Assembly (NCBI RefSeq): GCF_002575655.3
Contig: NC_053036.3
Location: 156,588,627-156,652,626, forward strand
Direction: 5' to 3'
Source: Aegilops tauschii subsp. strangulata
Lineage: Eukaryota; Streptophyta; Magnoliopsida; Poales; Poaceae
DNA length: 64,000 nucleotides
Of this stretch, positions 24,904 to 36,887 are shown piece by piece. Positions within the stretch are counted from its first letter, which is position 1; the number at the start of each line of letters is the position of its first letter. The notes beneath the pieces are model-generated. The model made no database searches, had not been told where the DNA came from, and saw nothing but the letters and a program-made list of their open reading frames with translations. A program made the translations under genes and the position numbers.

Positions 24904-27490
24904 GTTGGCGCCCACCGTGGGGCCAGCGCACGGTGGATTTGAGTTCTTGAAGGGCAGCTTCGAAGGGCTCAAGGGATACGCTGTGGGCCGGGTGACCAAG
25001 AGTCGTCGCGGCAGGCTCTACATCGACGACGCGGACTGGGGCCCCGACGCCGGCTCAGTGGAGTACGGGTACCGGGTCCCCTTTGGCGGAATTCATGTCT
25101 TCATTGGCAAGGTTGGGGAGCCGGGCCCCGAGCCGGGTCTCTGCGCTGATCTCATCGAAACGGCTCAGCGCGCACGACCCGCCCGGGCCCGGCCTGCCTT
25201 AAAACGCGCTTTTGTGGGATGCATCCATGGAAGGCCCTCCGATCCATCTGGGTCTGGGGACGAGGCGGCCGCCGGCTCTGACGGCGAGTCGGCCGCTGAT
25301 GAGTTAAACTCGTTGTACCAGCTTCAAGATGGCAGGCTCATGAGTTATTCCGATGGCAACAGTATTCCGGACCTTTTTGAGCCGCCAAGTCAGGTCGGAG
25401 TTTTTATGGCTGGTGCGCAGCTTGTTCAGAACCCCGCTACCGGATCAGAAAACCCGGAGCCTTCCCCGGCTCAGGGGCTGATGGATCTCACAGATAAGAT
25501 GACGGCCCTGTTAACTGCCACGGTTGACCCGGCAGATCAAGCCCAGCATGACGCGGAGGTGGCACAGTTAAAATTGGATCTGATGAAAGCAAAAGAGGAT
25601 CTTGCAGCAGAAGGGATCAGGCTGGCGGCGGAGCGGGCGGCTCTCGACGCCCGGACTCAGTTGATTCAGGCGCAGTCCTTCCAACTCACGATGGATCAGA
25701 ACGCGGCCAACGAGGTCATGAGAAGCAGGCATCAGAAGGCCCAGTCTCGACTCCCGCCGGTCTACGATCCGCGCAATCTATTCAACACGCCGGGTGCGGG
25801 ATCCAGTAACCCACCAGGGGTCATTGCGCCCGGGTCGGGACCCCTTATTCAGCCACTAGTAATGGGGCCTCCCCAGGCGCCCCCTGCCCCGCCTCAGTAT
25901 GTGCCAATACCCCCGGGTCATTACGATAACCCGCTGGAGAACATGGTAGCTGCGGCAGCACGACTGGCGGCTCTTCCCGTTGACGGCAATTCTCCGGCAG
26001 CCGTCGAAACCCGCCGGGTCAGGGAACTCCTGCAGACGGCCCTAGCGCAGCAAGAGGCGTACTCCTACAGCCGGGACAGGATCCACTCAACTCCTCGCCC
26101 AGGCCAGAGCCCGAGTTACAGCCGGCACATGGTCTCGGCGACCGGCTCAAGTAATGTCCGACGCCATGACCCACCCCCTGGCCATGGCCCGGCTCATGTT
26201 GGAACCTTCTACGCCGCAGACCAAGCACGGCAAGAGGCGGAGCAGGTGCCGCAATTGACGGCTTATCAGACCCCCCCGGCTTATCCAACGGCGTCCGTTG
26301 ATGTGGGTATTTCTACCAGGACCGGGGGTGTCCCTTGTTTGGTGCCGGCCATCCGTAATGAACGTCTACCCAAGGATTTCAAGGGCCCTAGGAAGGTGCC
26401 TAACTATACGGCTGACCTACAGCCTGCGGCCTGGATTGAGAGTTATGAGATGGCTATGGAACTGCTAGAGGTCAGCTAGGCGGCCATGGCCAAATATTTC
26501 ACCATGATGTTAGATGGAACTGCCCGCACGTGGTTAAAAGGGCTGCCACCGAACTCTATTGGGTCTTGGACTGAGCTGAAGGCCCGGTTCATTCAAAACT
26601 TCAAGGATACCGGTAGGCAGTCTATGTCAATTGTGGATTTGACTAACTGTAAGCAGCAGGAGGGTGAGTCCACGACCCATTGGGTTCGCCGGGTCAAGGA
26701 GATCATACATTCATCAGATAAGATGGACGCCGGCTCTGCAGTCTTGATGTTAGAACAGAACTGTCGTTTTGTGCCCCTGAAGATGAAGCTTGGGCGGCTT
26801 AAACGTGACTGCACGGATATGGGTACACTAATGGCGGCTCTTGTCAAATACGCTGATTCCGATGGTACTAAGGATCCCCCTTCAGATGATGAAAGGACAG
26901 GGAAGGGAAAGAAGAACGGCAATGGCAAGGGCCCTTAGTTTAACCCGGGGAATCAAGGAGGAGGCAAGCGCAAGGCCGATGGCAGCCTGGAGTTCGTAGC
27001 CAACACCCAAGGCAACAACCAGCGACGCAAGGGGAGGCCCCCTCCCCGAGGCGGCGGGTCAGGACCTTCTCTGGAGCAGCTGTTGAATGAACCCTGTCCG
27101 AGACACGGCTTTAGAGAGAAGTCGGCGACTCATCTGTGGAAGGATTGTGCTATCATGAAGGCCTTTAAAAACTACAATGGCCCGGGCGGCGGCCCAGGCG
27201 CAGGCGGCCCAGGCGCAGGCGGCTCCGGCGCTGGCGGCTTTCATGGCCCAGGTGGCGGGTCAAATTCCGGTCCTCAGAACGGTCAAGGGGGCTTCAATCA
27301 ACAGTCTGGTCAGGGTCATCAACAACAACAGGGGGCTATCAGACCAACCCGGAGCAACTTAGCGGTGGACAGTATCACGTGTTCACCACTAGTTTGTGCA
27401 AACGAGACGAGAAGCTTCACAAGAGGGCTGTTAATGCGGTTCAGCCGGCGGTTCCACGCTACTTACGGTGGTCGGAGCAGCCCATAGTGT
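24848..27490 (+). pseudogene. gag: Element D1 gag, broken
   Basis: The frame has an ATG at 24848 inside the LTR and stays open through the primer site. A start further in is possible because element E has a stop in the same place. Residues about 150-190 (LYQLQDGRLMSYSDGNSIPD) are shared with D2 gag. A Pro/Ala-rich linker follows. The capsid part (WIESYEMAMELLEVS, then AKYFTMMLDGTARTWLKGLP) belongs to the retrotransposon gag family. A zinc-knuckle-like CPRHG...HLWKDC lies near 27092-27148, followed by a Gly/Gln-rich tail. In-frame TAG stops lie at 26477-26479 and 26936-26938. A one-base frameshift in the G run near 27332 moves the open frame to that of the protease. This would be the capsid protein. 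Confidence 0.85.
24906..24923 (+). other. Element D1 primer-binding site
   Basis: TGGCGCCCACCGTGGGGC, two bases after the LTR end. The same site follows the LTR of element E (63949-63966). The tRNA is not assigned. Confidence 0.8.
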
Positions 27491-29703
27491 GGAGTAGGGA
27501 GGATCACCCTCCCCGGGTGGATAACCCGGGCCACCTGGCCTTAGTAGTGGCTCCTCAGGTGGGAGGCTATAAGTTCACAAAGGTACTCATGGATGGAGGC
27601 AGCAGCATCAACATCCTCTATTATGAGACTTTCCGTCGTATGGGGCTAGTTGATAAGAACCTCAGCCAGTCAAATACTATCTTCCATGGCGTGGTACCCG
27701 GTAAGTCGGCTTATCCAGTCGGCAAGATCGAATTGGAAGTGGCTTTTGGTGATGAAAACAACTACAGGGTGGAGAAGTTGACCTTTGAGGTGGTCAAGAT
27801 AAGAAGTCCATACCATGCTATATTCGGACGGCCGGCTTACGCCAAGTTCATGGCACGGCCGTGTTATGTGTACTTACAGCTCAAGATGCCGGGTCACAAT
27901 GGGACCATTACAGTTCACGGCAGCCGGAAAGTGGCTCTGGAGTGTGAGGAAGGTGACGCGGCTTATGCAGAGTCTGTTTGCGCCACAGAAGAGTTGAAAT
28001 TTTATAAAGACAATGTCGACCCAACAGATATGACCTCTCTGAAAAAGCCAACCACGGAGAATGAACCAGCAATGAAGTTTAAATCAGCCGATGAGACTAA
28101 ACTTGTTGATTTTGTTCCAGGTGACTCGTCTCAGCAGTTCAGCATCAGTGCAAATCTGGACCCGAAATAGGAAGGCGCGCTCATCGAGTTCATCCGTGAG
28201 AATAGGGACATATTTGCATGGAAACCTTCTGACATGCCAGGTGTACCTAGAGAACTCGCTGAGCACACTCTCAATGTGGATCCAAAATTTAAGCCGGTCA
28301 GACAGTTCCTTCGACGGTTTAACGAAGAGAGGCGGAAGGCTATTGGTGAAGAAGTGGCCCGGCTTTTGGCGGCCGGGTTCATTGTTGAGGTTTTTCACCC
28401 AGAGTGGTTGGCTAACCCGGTGCTTGTACTTAAAAAGAATGGCACCTGGCGGATGTGTGTGGACTACACGGACTTGAACAAAGCGTGTCCGGCTGATCCT
28501 TTTGCTCTCCCCCGTATCGATCAAATCATTGACGCCACGGCAGGTTGTGCACGCTTAAGTTTCTTGGATGCTTATTCCGGGTATCATCAGATTAAGATGG
28601 CAGTTAAAGACCAGGAGAAGACGGCGTTCATCACTCCCTTTGGAGCCTTCTGCTATGTGTCTATGCCCTTTGGACTCAAGTGTGCACAGGCGACTTACCA
28701 GCGTTGTGTGCAGAATTGCCTTCATAAGCAGATCGGGCGCAATGTTCACGCTTACGTGGACGACATTGTGGTTAAATCCATCAAGGAGGAAACCCTGATA
28801 GATGACTTAAGGGAAACCTTCGACAATCTCCGGGTCTATAAGATGATGCTTAACCCGGCCAAATGTGTTTTTGGTGTTCCTGCAGGCAAACTATTGGGCT
28901 TCTTGGTTTCTGACAGGGGCATTGAGGCTAACCCAGAGAAGATCAAAGCTATCACTTCTCTAGCTAAGCCGGCATGTATAAATGACGTTCAGCGTTTGGC
29001 GGGTTGCATCGCTGCGTTAAGCCGGTTTATAAGCCGTTTGGGTGAGAAGGCTATGCCTTTATATCAATTGATGAAGAAAACTGATAACTTTGTCTGGAAT
29101 GATGCAGCTAATACCGCCTTCGAGGATTTGAAAAAGCAACTGGCAGAGCCCCCCTTCCTTGCTGCTCCGGTTGATAAGGAGCCCTTGCTACTGTATGTAG
29201 CGGCAAACGCACGAGCCGTCAGCGTGGCTATTGTGGTGGAGCGCAAGGAGGCGGGTAAGGAGCATCCGGTTCAGCGGCCGGTTTATTATGTCAGTGAGGT
29301 GCTCATTGAGTCCAAGCAGCGGTATCCGCATTGGCAGAAGCTCGTATATGGGGTGTTTATGGCGAGCCGGAAGCTTAAGCATTACTTTCAAGGTCATCCC
29401 ATCACTGTGGTCAGTTCCGCCCCTCTCGGTGATATTATCCAGAACAGAGAGGCTACAGGGAGAATTGCTAAGTGGGCTATAGAACTTGGACCTCATGACC
29501 TCAAATATGTGCCACGCACTGCTGTTAAGTCTCAGGCCTTGATAGATTTCATCAATGATTGGACAGAGTCACAAGTACCCGAGCAAAAGCCGGATAACAC
29601 TTATTGGACTATTCACTTTGATGGGTCCAGGCAGCTGGAGGGCTCGGGGCTGGTGTGGTCTTGGCTTCCCCTAAAGGTGACAAGTTCCATTATGTGCTAC
29701 GGT
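27379..29703 (+). pseudogene. pol: Element D1 protease, reverse transcriptase and first RNase H, broken
   Basis: The protease region carries LMDGGSSINILY near 27586-27621, the Tat form of the aspartic protease active site. TAG at 28168-28170 separates it from the RT. The RT has CVDYTDLNKACP, FLDAYSGYHQI and the catalytic YVDD at 28753-28764. The RNase H region that follows (LLLYVAANARAVS) lacks the usual first Asp, as is common in Tat elements. WTIHFDGS near 29610 begins a second, archaeal-type RNase H. The frame then breaks by one base near 29652 and continues in the next frame. Confidence 0.9.
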
Positions 29704-31373
29704 TGATGTTTCCTTGCACTAATAATGCGGCTGAGTACGAGGCTTTGCTCCACGGTCTTCGGGTGGCTAAGGAGATGAGCTTAAGCCGGCTGAGGTGTTT
29801 TGGTGATTCAGACTTGGTGGCTCAACAAGTATCAGGCACCTGGGATTCTAAGGATCCCCTAATGGCGGCTTATCGCCGCAAGGTTGATACCATTGCCGGG
29901 CACTTTCAGGGATATCAAGTGGAGCACATTGACCGCAGGAAGAATGAGGCGGCTGATGCTTTAAGCCGGCTCGGCTCTCAGCGAAAGCCGGTGCCGCCTA
30001 ACACTTTCCTGGATGTCCTATATAACCCTTCGGTTAAGTTGCCTACAGAGGAGGACTTGGCTATCCCTGACCCGGAGGCACGACTGGTGGCGGCTCTTCA
30101 TATCATACCAGACTGGACAATGCCATATCTGGCTTATATAACCCGGGGAGAGTTGCCTGAGGATGAAATTCTGGCCAGGCAAATAACCCGGCGGGCTAAG
30201 TCAATGATTGTTATCGATGGTGAGTTGCATCATCGCAGTGTTTCAGGGGCATTCCAGCGTTGTATCTCCCCTGAGGAAGGTCAAGAGATCTTGCGCGAGA
30301 TCCATGAAGGGGATTGTGGCCATCATGCCGGTTCAAAATCTCTTGTGGCCAAGGCTTTCCGTCATGGTTTTTATTGGCTGACGGCTCACGCTGATGCAGA
30401 GGACTTGGTCAGTAAATGTGATGGCTGCCAAAGGTTCTCCCGACGGGCTCATGTGCCGGCTCAGGAATTGAGGATGATCCCGATCACTTGGCCCTTTGCG
30501 GTCTAGGGGCTTGATATGGTCGGGCCTTTCAAACGGTCCAAGGACAAGAAGACCCACATCTTGGTGGCAGTGGACAAATTCACGAAGTGGGTGGAAGCTG
30601 AGCCAGTTAGCAAGTGTGATGCAGCCACGGCGGTTCAATTTATGAAAAAGGTGATCTTCCGCTTCGGCTTTCCACACAGCATCATAACAGACAATGGCAC
30701 TATTCTGTCCAAAGGCGCTATGGAGGAGTTTTGTCAAAGAGAGCATATCCGGCTTCATGTCTCTTCAGTGGCACACCCCCAATCCAATGGTCAAGCTGAG
30801 AGAGCTAACCAGGAGATTCTGAAGGGCATTAAACCCCGGCTCTTGGTCCCTTTGCAACGGACGCCAGGTTGTTGGGTGGAGGAGTTGCCCTCCGTTTTAT
30901 GGAGCATCAACACTACTCCTAACAGGTCTACAGGCTTCACGCCTTTCTTCATGGTTTATGGAGCTGAAGCAGTTCTCCCCAGCGACATCCGTCATGATTC
31001 ACCTCGTGTGGCGGCTTATGTTGAGACGGATAATGAACAGGCGCGCCAAGATGCTCTGGACTTGCTGGACGAACAGCGTGATGTGGCAGCCGCCCGTTCA
31101 GCGATTTACCAACAAGACCTGCGCCGTTATCATAGCCGCCGGGTCAAATCCCGGGTCTTCCAGGAGGGCGACCTGGTGCTCCGGCTCATCCAGGATCAAA
31201 CAGATGCACACAAGTTATCCCCACCTTAGGAAGGGCCTTTTGTGGTCAGTAAGAACTTGCACAACGGGTCATATTACCTCATTGATATCTGGGAGCATAA
31301 GGACTCACGTAAATCTGAGGAGGAGACCCGTCGGCCGTGGAACATAGCTCAGCTTCGGCCTTACTACACTTGA
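29655..31373 (+). pseudogene. pol: Element D1 archaeal-type RNase H and integrase, broken
   Basis: The RNase H part continues from the previous frame. Its acidic residues are visible in FDGS (before the frameshift), NNAAEYEALLHGL, CFGDSDLV and NEAADALSRLGS. The integrase has a zinc-binding region (HEGDCGHHAG...CDGCQ), then Asp in LDMVGPF, Asp in IITDNGT and Glu in QSNGQAERANQEI, which form the DDE triad. TAG at 30504-30506 lies just before LDMVGPF and TAG at 31227-31229 before the C-terminal EGPFVV stretch. Both positions are Trp in most Gypsy integrases. The original stop is TGA at 31371-31373. Confidence 0.9.
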
Positions 31374-32448
31374 GCTTCCGACTCTTGTGATGTACATATT
31401 TATCTCAGCCATGTATATATTATGATAAAGCAATAAAGCAGGACCTCTGTCCTTTGCTCTCTTCCAAAAATGTGTGTTGTTACATGCTGACTTACAGAAG
31501 ATCCGGCTTATGATCATCTTCGAATCTAGCTGTAAGCAGTAAAGTCGCTTGGGGGCTTCCTGTTCACACATGGGTCGTATTCGAACCAAAGAGAACATAG
31601 CTGTCGATACCCATTTGATTGGCAAAGTGCCGAGCTCATTGGGAAGTTGCCTCTGGTCATATTTGAATCATAGTGTAACCCCTCTGAGAACCGACGTGGA
31701 TCGTATTCGAATCAGCGTCGTTAAACAAATTTTCAGAATCACTTGGGGGCTTCCTGTTCAAACATGGGTCGTATTCGAACCAAAGAGAACATAGCTGTCG
31801 ATACCCTCTTGATTGGCATCGCCAAACCCACTGGGGGCTATATGATCGTATCCGAATCTTCGCTTAACCCCTTTGGACCGAGTTTCTGGTCATATTCGAA
31901 CCGGAAGCCCTTAAGTTTTTATATTTTACCACAAAACTGGCTTTGATCATGTCAAAGTATGTACTGCCGGGTTTCACTTGCCGGCTTAAATTTTGGTTTA
32001 TCTTGTTAGTTGAGCATCATGGATGTCATCAAGACAAATAAATTCGAGTTAAGGTACCAACCGTGCTACCCGGGTTATTTAGCCCGGAAGTATGCTTACA
32101 GGCTGTTAAGTGTGTCATCACAGCTATGTTCGAGTATAGTTAAGGACCAATCTTTTTTGGTTTGTATCCCGGGTTATCCATCTCAAACACCTCATTCTCA
32201 GGGCGGTAAGCCGCCTTGCGACTTGTAATTTGCCTTTCTATGCAGATATTTAAAGGCACTTTTTAAAGGTTGAGAAGGACAAAGGGATAATTACGACCCG
32301 GAGGAGCATCAAAAGAATGACTTCAAAGGATTTCAGCATTCATTACGTGCACGATGGCACGGCAGAGATAAATTGTTGCACCTACTCTATTACAAAAATC
32401 TTTCAAAGTTTCAAGGATGGGGCGTTGTTTGGTGAGCCGCTAGCCGGT
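31374..32448 (+). other. Element D1 spacer with a two-copy repeat
   Basis: Non-coding. An 85-bp unit containing GGGTCGTATTCGAACC is present at about 31548-31633 and 31742-31827 with few differences. The intervening sequence repeats TCGTATTCGAA in weaker form. It lies between the convergent 3' ends of the integrase and the antisense gene. Confidence 0.7.
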
Positions 32449-35400
32449 TTATGACGCCTGCTGAGTTGAAGTCCCCGGCTCATCTTCCGCTTCGGCTGAT
32501 CCCAAGGCTTCGAAGGTCGACGACTTCCAGTTGATGTCGCTGAGAGCTTCGAACTGAGCTTCTTCGTCAATTAACCCGGCCGGGTTAATCTCCGGGGCGA
32601 AGGTGTGCTGGCGAGCCGGGGGAATCAGATTGATAGCTTCATAGCGAGGGGTTGGAATCCTCTGATTCTCCGCGTTGTATCCCGGCTGATACTTGGTTAA
32701 ATCGGTGTCGTTCCCGATGATGGTGGCCACCGGGCGCACAGCCTTCACACAAGCCGCGAAGTCCTTCTGGTCGAACGCTGAGCCGTCTTCTTTCAGGCTG
32801 GGGTAACCCAGGGCGATATCTGCCGGGTCTAGCTCCGGCAAGAAGGCTTTGGCCCGGCTCAGTGCGGCGATTGCTCCGGATCTCGCGGATGCTCGTCGTA
32901 GCTCCTGGATCCGCTGCGGCAGAACTGCGAGCCGGCGCAGGACTTCGGCTAGATGAGTCGGCACTTCATTTGACAGGGCCACCACAGCTAAGGCCCGCTG
33001 TGACCCGGTGTAGAGCTGTTCCACCAGGGTGTACACGGCCTTTAACTTGGTGACCACGCTCTGGTTCAAGTTGGCGCTTCTGGAACCTGTTTAACAACGT
33101 CAGATGACCCGGTGATAAGGATGAGTTAAGAGATGTAAACATTCCAACTTGAATGAAAGCCGGTGAGGCAACTTACCGAAGATGGCAGCTACCATTTGGG
33201 ACACTTGGCGCTTTAGACCGGAGAGCTCAGCGGTCTTCTCAGTGAGGGCCTTCTCCGCCTGTTCTGCCCGGGTCACCAGTGCAGCTTTCTCCTCAGCCCA
33301 GGCCTTCCGCCCAGCGTCGAATTCAGTCTTCAATTTCTCCTGAGCGGCGATGCTGGAGACAAACTTGGCATTTGCCTTCCGGGTCTCCATCTCTTGTGCC
33401 TTCAGCCGGCTCTTGAGATCCGCCAGGTCCGACTCTAATTTCTTGCCAACAGCCTGCATATATTTCCGGGTTATTAACAGTCATTCTATAAAAGTCCCAA
33501 GCGCTTTCCAAGCAAAGACACTTGGCACTTGGGGGCTAATGCATATTGAACGTATCTATCTATGTACGGCCGGCTCAGTTCAGTAAGCCGGAATCTAAAG
33601 TCTACAACATATTCAAGTATAAGTCCTAGACTTGGGGGCTAGAATGGCAAGGATCACTATGCGGAAAGTAAGAGAACAACAGAAGGTTACCTCAGATTTT
33701 TGTTGGATCTGGTTGACCATGGCGATCTTGGCGTCCCGGCTCTTGTGAACCTGGCTGATGTAGCCTGAGACGAGTTCTTCAATACTTAAGTCGGTGTAGC
33801 TGGAGAGATCCAGATTCACCCGGTGGGGTTGCAGCAACTCCCCCCTCGCGGAGCATTTGGCCAGCGCGGTCGGCCTCCCCGGCTCAACAAAACTCTGTCC
33901 GGGTAATTACCACGTCCGGGTCGTTAGCTGGTGGGGCTGAGCCGGAGGCCTCCGGGTTAGCTAATGCTTCGGTCGTTGTCTTGGTGGTCGGGGCGGGGGC
34001 TTCAGGCGCCGTATCCATGGGAATGGTGGCTTCAGGGGCGGAGGCGACTGGCGGCTCTTGAGCCGTCGTCTCCGGCTCAGGCAAGTCGGGCACTCCGGCT
34101 GACCTGGTCTTCTTTGCTCTTTTGGTGAGCTTTGCCTGGGCACTGAAAAGGCAGAAGTGTTAGGCATACAAAGGGTAAGTGCAGGCAGATAATGTAAGGA
34201 GATTGTTATTACCCGGGGGCAGTCTTGAAGGCTGGCAGACTTGACTGCATGGAGTCACCCGAGGAGGGGGAGGTCTCCTGGTAATTGGAGTCAGAAGAGT
34301 TGAGTGGCTGACGGATGACACCCGCCAACGGATGAAAAGGGTACAGGTGAGAAAAAACCTCAGTGCGGCGTTTCCTCGTTGCGTCGGGTAACCCAGTGGA
34401 GAGGTCGGCGTCCTTGCGGGCCCGGGTGTGACGCCGGCTCTCGTGAACCTGCTGCTTCAAAAGAAATTGAGGGTCTCGATGAGCTAATGGATGGGAAAAG
34501 CTTACTTTCCGGGTTACCCTTCGGACTTTCAGCTGTGGTAAAGGCTCCAAGCCGGAGGAAAGTGATGTTACCTCTTCGACCACCGGGTTACTGGCGCCGG
34601 TGTCATCCTGTCAATAAGCAAGTGTTGATAAGGCGGACAGCATCAGACAACATATACTGCAAGAATTTAAAAGATTTAAGGGTTACCTCTGACTCGGAGC
34701 TATCGCTTAATTGCAGCAGCTCCGAAGCAGTGGGTCTGTTTCCCTTTTTGCGAGGGGCGGCTCTCTTGGCGGCTTTCTTCGCCTTCCTGGCCTTCTTGGC
34801 CGCCTCGTGGTCATACTTGACCCGCCAGAATTTATCATCAGCCTGAGAAATACAGTAATGAGTTCTTAGTAAGATGACAGGTAAAACAAAATGGAAAGGT
34901 TAAAGTCAGCGGCTTACAGCTGGGGCTGGATTGGTCTTGCAGAACGGGGCTAGCCCGGTTCTTCCACAGTCTGCCAGGCTCTCGTTTAAAAGAGCCTTGG
35001 TCTCTTCTTCAGCAACGTCTTCTGGAAGATCATTGCGACTGTGCCTCTGCGGGTCATCCTTTCGCCCGGTGTACTCACACATTAAGCCGGGGCGGCGGCT
35101 TAATGGGATCACCCGCCATGAGATCCAGACCCGGACCAGGTCAATTCCGTTCAGACCATTGCCTAGCAGGGCTTTGATCTTGTTGATCGTTGGAAGCAGA
35201 GGCTGGCGTTCTGCGGCAGTCAGCTTGTCGGATAATGGATGAGTTGGCTCCAGGCGCGTTGGGCGAAAGCCGGGCAGCGGGCTCTCATCAGCCGGGGACG
35301 TGTCTTGGCAGTAGAACCAAGTCATGTTCCAGTCCTTGGGGTGACTTGGCGGTTCTGCGTAAGGGAACAGACAATCCCTGCGCCGTTGGATGGAGATGCC

Positions 35401-36575
35401 GCCTAACTCTAAGACTTGGACCGTTTGCGCACTCGGTTTGGCGGTTCAAATAGAACAGCTCTCTGAAGAGCAGCAGACTCGGCTCTTCTCCAAGATATAC
35501 TTCACAAAAAACTTGGAAGTTGCAGATGTTGGATATGGAATTGGGTCCTATATCCTGAGGCCGAAGATCAAAGGAGTTGAGCACGTCCCGGAAGAATTTT
35601 GAGCCGGGCGGTGTGAAGCCCCGGCTCATATGGTCGGCAAAGATCACTACCTCCCCGTCTCTCGGCTGTGGCCTTTCTTCGGACGGGTCAGGGGCACGGT
35701 AGGACATCACTTCCTTCTTAGGCAGATATCCGGACTTAACGAAGTTGGCCAGGGTCTCTTCGGTGACGCTGGATTTCATCCAGTTGCAAGTGATGGGAGC
35801 CTTGGGAGGCATGGTGACGGTTGGTGGTCTACGAGGAAGAGAAAAGTGTCCGGGTTAATTACAAGCCGGAGTTTATCATTCAAGTTACAATGACGGCTTA
35901 TGAAGGGGACTAATGGTATGTATTGATACGGTGGGTTATCTAAGCCGTCGGGGCTTTCAGGATAAGTTGGTCGTCTACGGCTTACTGCGGTTAAGTCGGA
36001 AGATACTACAGAGCATTATTCTCTTTAAACCGGAAAGTTCTATGGCGCGTGGTTTCTCTAAGTCGGAAATATAAGCCGCCAAGATTCAAGGACTGCAGTT
36101 TTTACTAAGTGTGGTAAACAGATTTCACATATTACAGTAACTTTTTTGGATCAAAGTAGTCGGAGCAGAGAAAGTTTTCTAGACCTAAAAAACAGAGGCA
36201 GGAGAAGTTTTTGAGGTTGAACACAGTTCTTATGCAGTAAAAAGAGGGTTTCTTACAGATGAAATGGGTCTCAAACCTCTACCGCAGTGGTTCTACGCGA
36301 GGTTAAGGATCAACCAACTACGGTGGCAACAAGAACTACCGAGTTTGTGGGCAATGGTGACGAACACGAAGAACTGAAGGAACCCTACCGCAGATCTATT
36401 CTAGCAAGGCAGAGAAGACTCACCGGAGTTGAGGAAGAGAGGAGGTCGCCGGCGTTATCTGGTCCGGGTCAGGGTGATGCAGCAGCCGGGTCGATGAAGA
36501 TCAGGGGCGCGACGGCGACGGCGGCGGTAGAAGCTCGGGCAGAGGAACGACAACGCAAGGAAGAAGAAGGAGAGT
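32449..36575 (-). pseudogene. Element D1 antisense spliced gene (putative gypsy-type transposon domain, coiled coil)
   Basis: On the minus strand, ATG at 35812 (MPPKAPITCNWM) opens a protein resembling the PF04195 'putative gypsy type transposon' domain. I can place these exons with GT/AG borders: 35828-34918, 34842-34687, 34607-34506, about 34454-34359, 34307-34213, 34142-33691, 33453-33177, 33086-32449. A leader exon ends at 36257. Later exons encode a Lys/Ala-rich basic stretch, a Ser-rich region, a Pro/Ala/Thr-rich linker and a coiled coil (KKLESDLADLKSRLKAQEM onward). The stop is TAA at 32451-32449. One-base frameshifts near 35412 and near 33890 break it in this copy. Function is unknown. 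Tat elements of other grasses carry antisense genes at this place. Confidence 0.7.
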
Positions 36576-36600
36576 GTGAGAAGAGAGTGCCGGGCCGGCC

Positions 36601-36608
36601 TATTTATA
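36601..36608 (-). promoter_or_regulatory. TATA box of the antisense gene in D1
   Basis: TATAAATA on the minus strand followed by a C/T-rich leader. It lies about 790 bases upstream of the ATG, with a leader intron in between. Two perfect TGACGTCA palindromes (36750-36757, 36784-36791) lie 140-190 bases further upstream. Confidence 0.65.
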
Positions 36609-36749
36609 AGGTGGGTCATAAGTAGGCGCGGGGTTCAAGGAGGCCACGGCGTGGTTATCTCCCCCTCACGGCGCCTCGATTCCCGGAAGGACAGTAAAAG
36701 CAAAGATCCGTTGCGGATCTGGCGGAGTAAAAACGGACTTAATGGAGGA

Positions 36750-36791
36750 TGACGTCACGGCGGATTACCCAGAGTCCAGAGGATGACGTCA
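36750..36791 (-). promoter_or_regulatory. Paired TGACGTCA sites upstream of the antisense gene
   Basis: Two exact 8-base palindromes, 34 bases apart, each inside GGATGACGTCAC. TGACGTCA is the classical binding site of plant TGA/CRE-type bZIP factors. Function here is inferred from position. Confidence 0.5.
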
Positions 36792-36887
36792 CTCCAGGTT
36801 ATGACCTTTACATGAATAGAAGCCGGGGATTTTTTTCTGCAGAGCTGAAGATTGACCCGAGCCGGCTCAAGTCAATCTGGGGCCTAA

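Noticed and set aside
27320..27345. Programmed frameshift between D1 gag and protease
   Set aside because: The change of frame is in a G run that does not form a standard slippery heptamer, and D2 shifts in a different way. A simple indel is more likely.
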